From NCBI GenBank assembly GCA_934623575.1, contig CAKTVL010000006.1:11760-75759 (forward strand): a DNA stretch of 64,000 bases, in the 5' to 3' direction. Below the pieces are notes generated by a model. The model made no database searches. It was not told the DNA's origin and was given only the letters and a program-made list of their open reading frames with translations. The position numbers were made by a program, and so were the translations under genes. Below, in pieces: positions 33,071-41,899 of the stretch (positions are counted from its first letter, which is position 1; each line of letters opens with the position of its first letter). The DNA comes from an uncultured Oscillospiraceae bacterium. Its GTDB lineage: Bacteria; Bacillota; Clostridia; Oscillospirales; Oscillospiraceae.

Positions 33071-35699
33071 GCTGTTCGCCCAGATCTTAGAGATCTCCTG
33101 GCAGTCCGCCCTCATCGCCTTGGCGGTGATAATTGTTCGATTTTTTCTGAAAAAACGGGCTTCTAAGCGGTCTATATGCCTGCTTTGGTTGCTGGTTGCC
33201 CTGCGCCTGCTGCTGCCCGCCTCCCTGCTTCCAGAAAGCCCCGTCAGCCTCCAGCAGCCCGAAAGTCCCCCCGCCCAGGTCTACCACGACCTCCGCCAGC
33301 AGCAGGAAACCTACCTTTCCACCCCGCCGGAGCAGCGCCCGGAAATGGCGGGACCCGCTGCGGCACAAGGCTTTGCGCTGCTGGATCAGCTGCCCGCCAT
33401 CTGGCTGACGGGCGTGGGCTGCATGGCGCTGTACATGGCCCTCAGCCTGCTGCGTATGCGCTGGCGGCTCCGCGCCGCCCCCCGCATACAGGACAATGTC
33501 TATCGCTGCACCGACTGGTCCACGCCCTTCGTGCTGGGTGTTATCGCGCCCCGCATTTATGTGCCGGAAACCGTGTCGGAGCAGGACTTTCCCCAGGTGC
33601 TCGCCCACGAAAGGTGCCATATCCGCCGTTGGGACCATGTGTGGAAACCGTTGGCGTTTCTGCTGCTGGCGGTCAACTGGTTCAACCCGGTCCTCTGGGC
33701 GGCGTATGTCCTGCTGGGCCGCGACATGGAGCGCGCCTGTGATGAAATGGTGTTGAAAAACGCAGATGCGGCGCAGCGGGCCGCCTATTCCCGGGCGCTG
33801 GTGGCCTGTGCCGCCCAGCCGAAAATGGCGGCGGTGTGCCCGCTGGCCTTTGGCGAAGTGGCTGTGAAAGAAAGGGTGAAGAACGTGCTCAACTATAAGA
33901 AGCCCGCCCTCTGGGCTGTCATCCTGCTGGTCGTCGCGGCGGCCATCATCGGCGCGTGCCTGCTGACGAAGCCCGGCTACAAGAACGTGGGGACGCTGGA
34001 CGCGGAGAAGCTGTACGCCCTGCGGACGGAGTATATCGGTGACAATGCCGCCGTGGGCGCGATACTGGACGCACTGGGGCTGCCGGAGATGGGCGATACG
34101 GCGGACAGCGACACATACGCCTATTCCATCCGCTTGGACACGAACAGGAAGCCTATGGGCGTGACGGTGTGCTATGCCTTTGCGGGTGATGTCCCGGAGC
34201 GCAGCGCGGAGTGGAACCGGCAGATGGCGCAGCGGGGCTATATCGCCATGGCGCTGATCGACAATATCGACTGGTTCCGCTGGACGGACATCGATCAGGC
34301 GGGTACGTCCCATGTCACCGGTGCGGTGTATTCGGGGGACGGCGAGGTGTATTCGAGCGATCATGCGGGCTATGTGGATGCACTGAGCGCGGCGCGGGAG
34401 AGCGTGAAGGGCTTGCAGACGTATATGGATATGCTGCGGACAATGGCGGAGGATGGCTCTATCGTCTACTATGAGGGGGACGCGCAGCCGAGTTTTGAAG
34501 AAACCATGCCGTGGAGCGTTACCGGTGAGAACGACCCGTGCAGCGTCCGGGCGGAGGACTACGGCATCGTGTACGACGCGGCGCAGCTGCCGGACTGGGA
34601 GACCGTGCCCCTGAGCTATCTGTGCGCGTACTATCTCAACGGTGACGGCGCGTATGCCGAGGGTGCCATGGACGTGCTGGCGCACCGCTACCAGCAAGCC
34701 CCCAACACGGTGAAGGCGTATCTCCGCCGGCTGGCGGGACAGCAGGTCCCCGACGGCCGGGGCGACGCATCGGAGGTGCTGCTGGCGGATATTTCCCGGT
34801 ATGCCATGTCCCAGTTGACCGGCGGGCTGCCGGTGGCCGCCAGTTATGAGAGGGACCAGCTGAGCATCTCCGTGTCGGAGGTCTATTCCGTGACGTACCG
34901 CACGGTGACATACGACGAGAATTACAGCGAGGACATCCCGGTGTATGAGGTGGGCAGCGGCGCGCAGCTGTCCGTGATAAAGGGTGAGGGCTTCACCCTC
35001 TACGGACGGTACAATGAGGAGAACGTGGCGCTCCACAACGGAGATGTGGTAGAGCTGACGGAGCAGTTCGTGGGCCTGGGCATGGATGGACAGTACGCTG
35101 TACGGTTCCAGTACCGGAGCGGCGGTGCGCCTGCGGCGGAGCTGGAGGTCTATCAGATCACGTGGGAGGTGGGTGACTCCACAAAGCAGGTCGTACCGCT
35201 GACGGAGGAGCAGGTGCAGACCATTCTCTCCGAGCAGGGGATAGTCCAGCCGGAATGGTACACGGTGTGCGCTGATTTGCGGCAGAACGGCGCGGACGTG
35301 GCCAGCTACATGGGTACCGACTATGAGCCCGTGCCGCCCACGGTGCTGAAAATACTGACGGAGCAGTGCGGCTATACCTTCGTCACGCCAGAGGATTTCC
35401 GGGGCAATATGACTTCCGCCAAGCTGGAGTTCTACGGCGGCGAGACGTATACCGCCGCCAAAGCCGACCTGCCCGCCCTGCAAAGGATGCTGACCAACGC
35501 CAGAGCCTACGGCGGCGCGTCCTCTTGTGGGTTTGGCGCCAAGCTGACGGTGACGTTCGACGACGGGCGGACGGTGTCGGTGCTGAAGGGGACGGACAGC
35601 TGCGCCAGCTTTACGTTCGGCTCGTGGAATACCGCCATGGTGTCCGACAGCGAGAACCGGCAGTTCTGGCAGATGTTCGGCGTGCCCTTTGACGAATAA
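33063..35699 (+). CDS. M56-family (BlaR1-like) membrane metallopeptidase
   Basis: An 878-residue sensor and zinc protease. Several membrane helices fill the first 290 residues, with the HExxH-type motif in LAHERCHIRRWDH near residue 181 and a downstream ERACDEMVL. The signal should be read outside, activate the protease in the membrane and cut the BlaI repressor, as for BlaR1 and MecR1. The C-terminal extracellular region of about 580 residues shows no penicillin-binding motif and no domain I recognise. The sensor is therefore not obviously for beta-lactams. Confidence 0.88.
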   Translation: MDELFAQILEISWQSALIALAVIIVRFFLKKRASKRSICLLWLLVALRLLLPASLLPESPVSLQQPESPPAQVYHDLRQQQETYLSTPPEQRPEMAGPAAAQGFALLDQLPAIWLTGVGCMALYMALSLLRMRWRLRAAPRIQDNVYRCTDWSTPFVLGVIAPRIYVPETVSEQDFPQVLAHERCHIRRWDHVWKPLAFLLLAVNWFNPVLWAAYVLLGRDMERACDEMVLKNADAAQRAAYSRALVACAAQPKMAAVCPLAFGEVAVKERVKNVLNYKKPALWAVILLVVAAAIIGACLLTKPGYKNVGTLDAEKLYALRTEYIGDNAAVGAILDALGLPEMGDTADSDTYAYSIRLDTNRKPMGVTVCYAFAGDVPERSAEWNRQMAQRGYIAMALIDNIDWFRWTDIDQAGTSHVTGAVYSGDGEVYSSDHAGYVDALSAARESVKGLQTYMDMLRTMAEDGSIVYYEGDAQPSFEETMPWSVTGENDPCSVRAEDYGIVYDAAQLPDWETVPLSYLCAYYLNGDGAYAEGAMDVLAHRYQQAPNTVKAYLRRLAGQQVPDGRGDASEVLLADISRYAMSQLTGGLPVAASYERDQLSISVSEVYSVTYRTVTYDENYSEDIPVYEVGSGAQLSVIKGEGFTLYGRYNEENVALHNGDVVELTEQFVGLGMDGQYAVRFQYRSGGAPAAELEVYQITWEVGDSTKQVVPLTEEQVQTILSEQGIVQPEWYTVCADLRQNGADVASYMGTDYEPVPPTVLKILTEQCGYTFVTPEDFRGNMTSAKLEFYGGETYTAAKADLPALQRMLTNARAYGGASSCGFGAKLTVTFDDGRTVSVLKGTDSCASFTFGSWNTAMVSDSENRQFWQMFGVPFDE

Positions 35700-35707
35700 A
35701 CAGAGCG

Positions 35708-35736
35708 GAAAAGCCACCCCGATGGGGTGGCTTTTC
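35708..35736 (+). terminator. Bidirectional terminator
   Basis: A 13-bp stem, GAAAAGCCACCCC with GGGGTGGCTTTTC, has a GAT loop and lies between convergent genes. Confidence 0.85.
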
Positions 35737-35753
35737 TATGCGTACACGGTATC

Positions 35754-36656
35754 TCAGCCGTGGTAATACCTCTTGGCGCAGAAGTCGCGCTCTACGCGTA
35801 CCTTGCCGGTGTCGGTGAGCCAGTCGGTGAAGTTGGTGAAGTTCCGCTCCACGATGCTGAATTTCAGCTCCTGCCGGGTGCGGATGTTCTCCCGCTGGCA
35901 GAAGGCGTATATCCAGTCGGAGAACGTCATGCCGTCGGTGAGGTCGTCCAGCAGCTCCCGCTCCTTACGGTGGATGAAGGCGATGTTGCTGTCGATGAGG
36001 GCAGACAGCTCCGCGCGGTCGGTGATGATCTGCTTGTGGGCGACGATATAGGCGGGGTAGTCGGTAGAACGGAGGGAGGCCTTGCTCTCCAGATCCCGGG
36101 CGATGAACATGCTGGTGGGCAGCTTGGCGTTGTCGATCTCGTGCTGGTCGATGAGGCAGTCACCCAGATAGGCCGCGCCGTCCGGCGTGACAAAGCCCAG
36201 CTGGCCTGCCGAATGGCCGGGGAGAGACAGTACACCGAACCGGGCGCCGTCTACGTCGATGTGGTCCTCCTGGGGGAAGATGACTCGATCTGCGGTGAAG
36301 CACTCCTCCAGAAACAACTCACGGCTTTTGCCGTAGGTCAGGGCCACGTAGTTAGCGCGGTAGCTGTCCGGGTTCACAGAGATGCCGGCCTCGATGAGGG
36401 AGATGGCGGCTTTCGCACCGTATCGCTCCTGCAAATACCGGACGTTGCCGGTGTGGTCGAAGTGGGCGTGGGAGCAGAGAATGGCGCGCAGACGCCAGCC
36501 GCTGCCGTCGATGAGCGCGGTCAGGCCGGCTCTGTCCAGCTTGGCGTAGCCGGTGTCGATGAGCACGATGTCCCGGTCGGTGAGCTTATAGACGGGCAGC
36601 AGGGCCGTGGTCGCCGCGGCGGCATAGGTGCTGCCCAAAACGTGCAGAAGTTCCAT
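35754..36656 (-). CDS. MBL-fold metallo-hydrolase
   Basis: A 300-residue metallo-beta-lactamase-superfamily hydrolase. The metal site appears as SHAHFDHTGN near residue 83, with further ligands in LPGHSAGQLGF and LGDCLID. The subfamily and substrate are not clear; general hydrolysis of thioesters, lactones or phosphodiesters is common. About 80 C-terminal residues form a helical extension. The ATG follows CAGGAGG. The gene is divergent from pyrH. Confidence 0.85.
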   Translation of the reverse strand: MELLHVLGSTYAAAATTALLPVYKLTDRDIVLIDTGYAKLDRAGLTALIDGSGWRLRAILCSHAHFDHTGNVRYLQERYGAKAAISLIEAGISVNPDSYRANYVALTYGKSRELFLEECFTADRVIFPQEDHIDVDGARFGVLSLPGHSAGQLGFVTPDGAAYLGDCLIDQHEIDNAKLPTSMFIARDLESKASLRSTDYPAYIVAHKQIITDRAELSALIDSNIAFIHRKERELLDDLTDGMTFSDWIYAFCQRENIRTRQELKFSIVERNFTNFTDWLTDTGKVRVERDFCAKRYYHG

Positions 36657-36737
36657 GGAAAATCAGCCTCCTGTGGGTGGTCTTTGGGCCATGATACTAC
36701 ATATAGAAATAAAATGCAAAATTTTTCTTTTTCCCCC

Positions 36738-36766
36738 TATGCAAAACGGGAGAAATAAGGTAGAAT
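36738..36766 (+). promoter_or_regulatory. Candidate promoter of the pyrH cluster
   Basis: TATGCA and TAGAAT are 17 bp apart, just before pyrH. The -35 box is a poor match, so this is tentative. Confidence 0.4.
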
Positions 36767-36794
36767 ACAGGGTAGTAAATTAGGAGGAACGGCG

Positions 36795-37514
36795 ATGGAG
36801 CAACCAGTATTCAAACGGGTGCTGCTGAAGATCAGCGGCGAGGCGTTGGCCGGCGACAAGCATTTCGGCCTGGACTTTCAGGTCATGGGCCGGGTGGCGG
36901 ACGTCATCAAGCAGTGCGTGGACATGGGCGTGCAGGTAGGTATCGTCATCGGCGGCGGTAACTTCTGGCGCGGCGTCAAGGACGGCGAGGGGCACATCGA
37001 GCGCACCCGGGCCGACCACATGGGCATGCTGGCCACGGCCATGAACTGCATGGCTATGGCGGACGTGCTGGAGCAGAAGGGCGTGGACGTGCGGGTCCAG
37101 ACGGCGCTGGAGATCCGGGCCGTGGCAGAGCCGTACATCCGGGCCCGGGCCATACGGCACCTGGAAAAGGGCAGGGTGGTCATCTTCGGCTGCGGCATCG
37201 GCTGCCCGTTCTTCTCCACCGATACGGCGGCGGTGCTGCGGGCGGCGGAGATCGGCGCGGACGTGATCCTGCTGGCCAAGAACATCGACGGCGTGTACGA
37301 CAGCGACCCGGCCAAGAACGCCGATGCCGTGAAATTCGACAGCATTACCTATGACGAGGTGCTCAAGCGCCACCTGGCGGTGATGGATTCCACCGCCACC
37401 AGCCTGTCCATGGACAACCATATCCCGGTGCTGGTATTTGCCCTGAAAGACCCGGAGAATATCATCCGCGCCCTGCGCGGCGAAAAAATCGGAACGATCG
37501 TGAAGGAGGACTGA
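36795..37514 (+). CDS. pyrH: Uridylate kinase
   Basis: PyrH phosphorylates UMP to UDP with ATP. The 239-residue protein shows the start [38 protein letters not shown] and the end region GTIVKE. It is an amino-acid-kinase fold hexamer in the cytoplasm and serves nucleotide and cell-wall precursor synthesis. It starts the pyrH-frr-uppS-cdsA-dxr-rseP-ispG-polC cluster, with only four bases between its stop and the frr start. Confidence 0.97.
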   Translation: MEQPVFKRVLLKISGEALAGDKHFGLDFQVMGRVADVIKQCVDMGVQVGIVIGGGNFWRGVKDGEGHIERTRADHMGMLATAMNCMAMADVLEQKGVDVRVQTALEIRAVAEPYIRARAIRHLEKGRVVIFGCGIGCPFFSTDTAAVLRAAEIGADVILLAKNIDGVYDSDPAKNADAVKFDSITYDEVLKRHLAVMDSTATSLSMDNHIPVLVFALKDPENIIRALRGEKIGTIVKED

Positions 37515-37518
37515 CCCC

Positions 37519-38076
37519 ATGTTGAAGGACGAGTACAAGGTTTACGAGGAAAAAATGAAGAAGAGCATTGAATCCGTGATGAGCGACTTCGACACCGTGC
37601 GTGCCGGCCGCGCCAACGCTTCCGTGCTCAACCGCATCAGCGTGGACTACTACGGAACCCCCACGCCCATCCAGCAGATCGCGTCTATCGGCTCTCCCGA
37701 CCCGCGGACGCTGGTGATCACCCCCTGGGACGCCAGTATCCTCAAAGGGATCGAGAAGGCCATTCAGGAGTCCGATCTGGGCATCAATCCCCAGAACGAC
37801 GGCAAGTGCATCCGTCTGGGCTTCCCCCAGCTGACGGAGGAGCGCCGTAAGGAGCTGGTGAAGCTGATTCACAAGTACGCCGAGGGCGGCAAGGTGGCTG
37901 TGCGCAACATCCGCCGCGACGCGCTGGAGAACTTCAAGAAGCAGCAGAAGGCCTCTGAGATCACCGAGGACGAGCTGAAGATGGCCGAGAAGGATCTGCA
38001 GAAGATGACCGACGACAGCTGCAAGGAGATCGACAAGATCCTGGACAACAAGGAAAAGGAACTGATGTCTGTTTAA
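37519..38076 (+). CDS. frr: Ribosome recycling factor
   Basis: RRF splits post-termination ribosomes together with EF-G. The 185-residue protein has the tRNA-like helical and beta-barrel arrangement, with VRAGRANASVLNRI, DYYGTPTPIQQ and the hinge SIGSPDPRTLVI. Its TAA overlaps the ATG of uppS by one base, indicating coupling. Confidence 0.97.
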   Translation: MLKDEYKVYEEKMKKSIESVMSDFDTVRAGRANASVLNRISVDYYGTPTPIQQIASIGSPDPRTLVITPWDASILKGIEKAIQESDLGINPQNDGKCIRLGFPQLTEERRKELVKLIHKYAEGGKVAVRNIRRDALENFKKQQKASEITEDELKMAEKDLQKMTDDSCKEIDKILDNKEKELMSV

Positions 38077-38807
38077 TGGGACTGTTTACGAAGAAAACGC
38101 CCCATACGGCGGGGGAGGTGGACAGGAGCCGCCTTCCCCGCCATATCGCTGTTATTATGGACGGCAACGGCCGCTGGGCGAAAAAGCGCGGCCTGCCCCG
38201 CACGGCGGGGCACAAGGCGGGGGCGGAGGTGTTCCGCGACATCGCCACCTACTGCCGGGAGCTGGGCGTGGAGTATCTGACGGTGTACGCCTTCTCCACG
38301 GAGAACTGGAAGCGCCCCGCCGACGAGGTGGGGGCCATCATGGGCCTGCTGGAGCAGTATCTCCACGAGGCCATCGACACCATGAAGAAGGACCACATCC
38401 GGCTGCGGTTTTTCGGCGACCTCAGCGCGCTGTCGCCGGAGCTGCAGGCGCTGGCGCACCGGACGGACGACATCTCCGGGCAGTATCAGGGGTTTCAGGC
38501 CAACATCTGCCTGAATTACGGCGGCCGGGCGGAGATCCTGCGGGCGGCGCAGCGCTGCGCGGCGCAGGGGCTGGACTGGACGGAGGAGGCTTTCTCCGAC
38601 AACCTGTGGTCGGCGGGCATCCCGGACCCGGAGCTGGTCATACGGCCCGGCGGCGAGCTGCGGCTGAGCAATTTCCTGCTGTGGCAGTGTGCCTACAGCG
38701 AGTTTTATTTCTGCGACACCCTGTGGCCGGACTTTACCCGGCAGGAGCTGGACAGGGCTATTATCGAGTATCAGGGGCGTGACCGCCGGTTCGGCGGCGT
38801 GAAGTGA
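38076..38807 (+). CDS. uppS: Isoprenyl transferase (undecaprenyl diphosphate synthase)
   Basis: UppS makes C55 undecaprenyl diphosphate, the lipid carrier for peptidoglycan, by adding isopentenyl units to farnesyl diphosphate. The 243-residue protein contains the substrate-binding VIMDGNGRWAKKRGLPRTAGH near residue 27 and the C-terminal ELVIRPGGELRLSNFLLWQ. Start overlaps the frr stop. It supplies the carrier whose precursors come from the Dxr/IspG pathway encoded just downstream. Confidence 0.96.
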   Translation: MGLFTKKTPHTAGEVDRSRLPRHIAVIMDGNGRWAKKRGLPRTAGHKAGAEVFRDIATYCRELGVEYLTVYAFSTENWKRPADEVGAIMGLLEQYLHEAIDTMKKDHIRLRFFGDLSALSPELQALAHRTDDISGQYQGFQANICLNYGGRAEILRAAQRCAAQGLDWTEEAFSDNLWSAGIPDPELVIRPGGELRLSNFLLWQCAYSEFYFCDTLWPDFTRQELDRAIIEYQGRDRRFGGVK

Positions 38808-38817
38808 GGTGACGACC

Positions 38818-39657
38818 GTGAAGCAGAGGATATTGGTGGCGGTCATCGGCGTACCGGCGCTGATCGGCGTGCTGTGTTTTGCACCGGATTGGGCCACGGC
38901 GGTGCTGGTGGCGGCGCTGTGCGTCATCGGCTGCCATGAGTTTATGGCGGCGGCCGCGCCGGAAAAGGCGGGGCACTGGTGGGGCCTGGCGGCCACGCTG
39001 GCGGTATTTACCGTGTTCACGGTGTATTTCAGCGGCGGCGACTTTGCGGGCACCGCCATACATACCATCATGCGCTGGCTGCTGGCGGCGCTGATCGTGG
39101 TGATGTTCATCGCGGCGGTGCAGGCCTTCGGCAAGGAGGACGAGCTGGACTTCCCGGATATCAGCGCCATGGCGGTGTCGGGGCTGGTGATCCCGCTGGC
39201 GCTGGGCTGCCTGGTGCGGCTGCGGATGCTGGAATATGGCGCAGGACTGGTGCTGATCCCGCTGGTGTCGGCCTTTATGAGCGACACCATGGCGCTGTTC
39301 GGCGGGATGCTGTTCGGCAGGACGAAGCTGGCGCCCAAGGTCAGCCCCAAAAAGACCCGGGAGGGCGCGGTCAGCGGCATGGTGGGCGGCATGGTGGGGA
39401 TGATCCTGTTCCGCATCGTATTCTTCCTGTGCACCGAGGTGCAGCTGCACATCGGCTGGTGCGTGCTGCTGGGCTTTGTGGGCGCCGTGCTGGGCCAGCT
39501 GGGGGACCTGAGCTTCTCCTGCGTGAAGCGGCAGTGCGGCATCAAGGACTACGGCCGGCTGCTGCCGGGGCACGGCGGCGTGCTGGACCGGTTCGACAGC
39601 GTGATCTTCGCCGCGCCGGTGACGTGGATGCTCATCAGCGCCGTGACGCTGTACTGA
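38818..39657 (+). CDS. cdsA: Phosphatidate cytidylyltransferase
   Basis: CdsA converts phosphatidic acid and CTP to CDP-diacylglycerol, the branch point of phospholipid synthesis. The 279-residue membrane protein has about eight hydrophobic helices and the family signature near the C-terminus, VKRQCGIKDYGRLLPGHGG. The start taken is GTG seven bases after GAGGTG; an earlier in-frame GTG lies nine bases upstream but has a poorer ribosome site. Confidence 0.94.
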   Translation: MKQRILVAVIGVPALIGVLCFAPDWATAVLVAALCVIGCHEFMAAAAPEKAGHWWGLAATLAVFTVFTVYFSGGDFAGTAIHTIMRWLLAALIVVMFIAAVQAFGKEDELDFPDISAMAVSGLVIPLALGCLVRLRMLEYGAGLVLIPLVSAFMSDTMALFGGMLFGRTKLAPKVSPKKTREGAVSGMVGGMVGMILFRIVFFLCTEVQLHIGWCVLLGFVGAVLGQLGDLSFSCVKRQCGIKDYGRLLPGHGGVLDRFDSVIFAAPVTWMLISAVTLY

Positions 39658-39667
39658 GAGGGGACCT

Positions 39668-40816
39668 ATGACGAAAACCATTGCCCTGTTGGGCGCTACC
39701 GGCTCCATCGGACGGCAGACCCTGGAGGTGGTCCGGGAGCAGGGAATATCCGTGGCGGCACTGACCGCCCACACGCAGATCGACCTGTTGGAGCGGCAGG
39801 CGCGGCAGTTCATGCCGCGCCTTGCGGTGCTGTATGACGAAAATGCGGCGCTGGAGCTGGAAAAGCGGCTCCGGGGCACCGGAATAGAGGTCATGGCAGG
39901 GGAGGAAGGCCTTCTGGCTGCCGCCGCCATGGCCGAGGCGGACACGGTGGTCATCGCCGTCATGGGCAGCGTGGGGCTGAAGCCCACGCTGGCGGCCATC
40001 GAAAAGGGAAAGCGCATCGCGCTGGCCAACAAGGAGACGCTGGTCTGCGCCGGCGAGCTGGTGATGGCCGCGGCGGCGAAGCACGGCGCGGAGATCGTGC
40101 CGGTGGACAGCGAGCACAGCGCGGTGTTCCAGTGTTTGCAGGGGTGCCGGGACAGGGACGAGGTGCGGCGCATCTGGCTGACCTGCTCCGGCGGGCCGTT
40201 TTTCGGCAGAAGCTACGAGGAGCTGGAGCATGTGACGGCGGCGGACGCCCTGCGGCATCCCAACTGGCACATGGGGCCGAAGATCACGGTGGATTCCGCC
40301 ACGCTGATGAACAAGGGACTGGAGGTCATCGAGGCCATGCGGCTGTACGGCCTTCCCGTGGAGCGGGTGCGCCCGGTGATCCACCGGCAGAGCATCGTCC
40401 ACTCGCTGGTGGAGTTTCGGGACGGCGCGCTGCTGGCGCAGCTGGGCACGCCGGACATGAAGTTGCCCATCCGCTACGCGCTGACATATCCCTACCGGGC
40501 GGAGAGCCCGGATGCGCCGCTGGACCTGCTGCAGTGCGGCGCGCTGACCTTTGCGCAGCCGGACGAGACGGCGTTCCCCTGCCTGCGTCTGGCCAGAGAG
40601 GCCGCCGCCGCAGGCGGCACGGCCTGCGCGGTGCTCAACGGCGCCAACGAGGCGGCGGTGGGCCTGTTTTTGCAGGGAAAGATCGGATTCAACGACATCG
40701 CCCGGCGGGTGGAGCACGCGCTGGCGCATATCGGGGTGCAATATCAGCCAAGCCTTGCGGATATACTGGAAGCAGACAGGGCGGCGCGGCGCGCCGTTAC
40801 GGCTGAAAAGGAGTAG
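39668..40816 (+). CDS. dxr: 1-deoxy-D-xylulose 5-phosphate reductoisomerase
   Basis: Dxr converts DXP to 2-C-methyl-D-erythritol 4-phosphate with NADPH, the committed step of the MEP isoprenoid pathway. The 382-residue enzyme has the NADPH site LLGATGSIGRQTLE, the acidic metal-binding PVDSEHSAVFQ and the flexible-loop region SGGPFFGRSYEEL. It is the last but three of the conserved cluster. Its neighbour ispG is a later step of the same pathway. Confidence 0.97.
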   Translation: MTKTIALLGATGSIGRQTLEVVREQGISVAALTAHTQIDLLERQARQFMPRLAVLYDENAALELEKRLRGTGIEVMAGEEGLLAAAAMAEADTVVIAVMGSVGLKPTLAAIEKGKRIALANKETLVCAGELVMAAAAKHGAEIVPVDSEHSAVFQCLQGCRDRDEVRRIWLTCSGGPFFGRSYEELEHVTAADALRHPNWHMGPKITVDSATLMNKGLEVIEAMRLYGLPVERVRPVIHRQSIVHSLVEFRDGALLAQLGTPDMKLPIRYALTYPYRAESPDAPLDLLQCGALTFAQPDETAFPCLRLAREAAAAGGTACAVLNGANEAAVGLFLQGKIGFNDIARRVEHALAHIGVQYQPSLADILEADRAARRAVTAEKE

Positions 40817-40821
40817 CACAC

Positions 40822-41886
40822 ATGGTCTTATATATCATCGCGGCCCTGCTGCTGTTCGGCATACTGATCGCCGTGCATGAGCTGGGGCATTTTCTGGCGG
40901 CCAAGGCCTGCGGCGTGCGGGTCAACGAGTTCGCCATCGGCATGGGGCCGACGCTGTGGCAGAAGCAGAAGGGGGAGACGCAATACTCCCTGCGGGCTTT
41001 CCCGGTGGGCGGTTTCTGCGCCATGGAGGGCGAAGAGGAGGAGTCTGACGACCCGGCAGCGCTGAATAACCAGGGCTTCTGGAAGAAGCTGTTGATCTTT
41101 GCCGCCGGCGCGGCCATGAACTTCCTGGCGGGGCTGCTGATCATCTTTTTCCTGTATCTGCCGGCACAGGGATTTTATCAGCCGGTGCTCTCCGGCTTTG
41201 CCGACGGCTGCCCGCTGCAGGGCGCCGACGGGCTGCAGGTGGGCGACCGGCTGGTGTCCATCGACGGCGAGCGGGTGTATGTCTACAGCGACGTGAGCTT
41301 GCTGCTGGGCTTGAATAATACCGGTGTGTTCGACCTGGTGGTGGACCGCAGCGGAGAGAAGGTGCGCCTGGACGACTTTGCCATGGAGCGGCAGACCTAT
41401 ACCGACCAGAGCGGCAACGCCTACAGCGGCTACGGCCTGTTCTTCGGCGCGGCGGAGGCCACCTTCGGCGACAAGCTGGCCTATACTTGGAACAACGCGG
41501 TGGATTTCGTCCGGCTGGTGCGGCTGAGCCTGCAGATGCTGGTCAACGGCCAGGCGGGGCTGAAGGACCTCAGCGGCCCGGTGGGTATCGTGTCCACCAT
41601 GGTGCAGGTGGGCGAGCAGTCCGAGAGCACCCGGGCGGCGGTGGAGAACATCGCCTATATCGGCGCGCTGGTGGCGGTGAACCTGGCGGTGATGAACCTG
41701 CTGCCCCTGCCGGCGCTGGACGGCGGGCGGATATTCTTCCTGGTGGTCAACGCCGTGGCCATGCTGCTGTTCAAAAAGAAAATACCGGCCAAGTACGAGA
41801 ACTATATCCATTTCGCGGGACTGGTGCTGCTGCTGGCGCTGATGGTGGTGCTGGTGTTCAGCGACGTGGGCAAGCTCATCAGATAA
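40822..41886 (+). CDS. rseP: RIP metalloprotease RseP/RasP (site-2 protease)
   Basis: A 354-residue intramembrane zinc protease. The first helix carries AVHELGHFLAAKA, a PDZ domain occupies about residues 120-215, and the C-terminal helix has LLPLPALDGGRIFF with the third metal ligand. It cuts membrane-anchored anti-sigma factors and signal peptide remnants in the bilayer. It keeps the dxr-rseP-ispG order known in Firmicutes. Confidence 0.95.
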   Translation: MVLYIIAALLLFGILIAVHELGHFLAAKACGVRVNEFAIGMGPTLWQKQKGETQYSLRAFPVGGFCAMEGEEEESDDPAALNNQGFWKKLLIFAAGAAMNFLAGLLIIFFLYLPAQGFYQPVLSGFADGCPLQGADGLQVGDRLVSIDGERVYVYSDVSLLLGLNNTGVFDLVVDRSGEKVRLDDFAMERQTYTDQSGNAYSGYGLFFGAAEATFGDKLAYTWNNAVDFVRLVRLSLQMLVNGQAGLKDLSGPVGIVSTMVQVGEQSESTRAAVENIAYIGALVAVNLAVMNLLPLPALDGGRIFFLVVNAVAMLLFKKKIPAKYENYIHFAGLVLLLALMVVLVFSDVGKLIR

Positions 41887-41899
41887 GGAGGCGTGTGCC

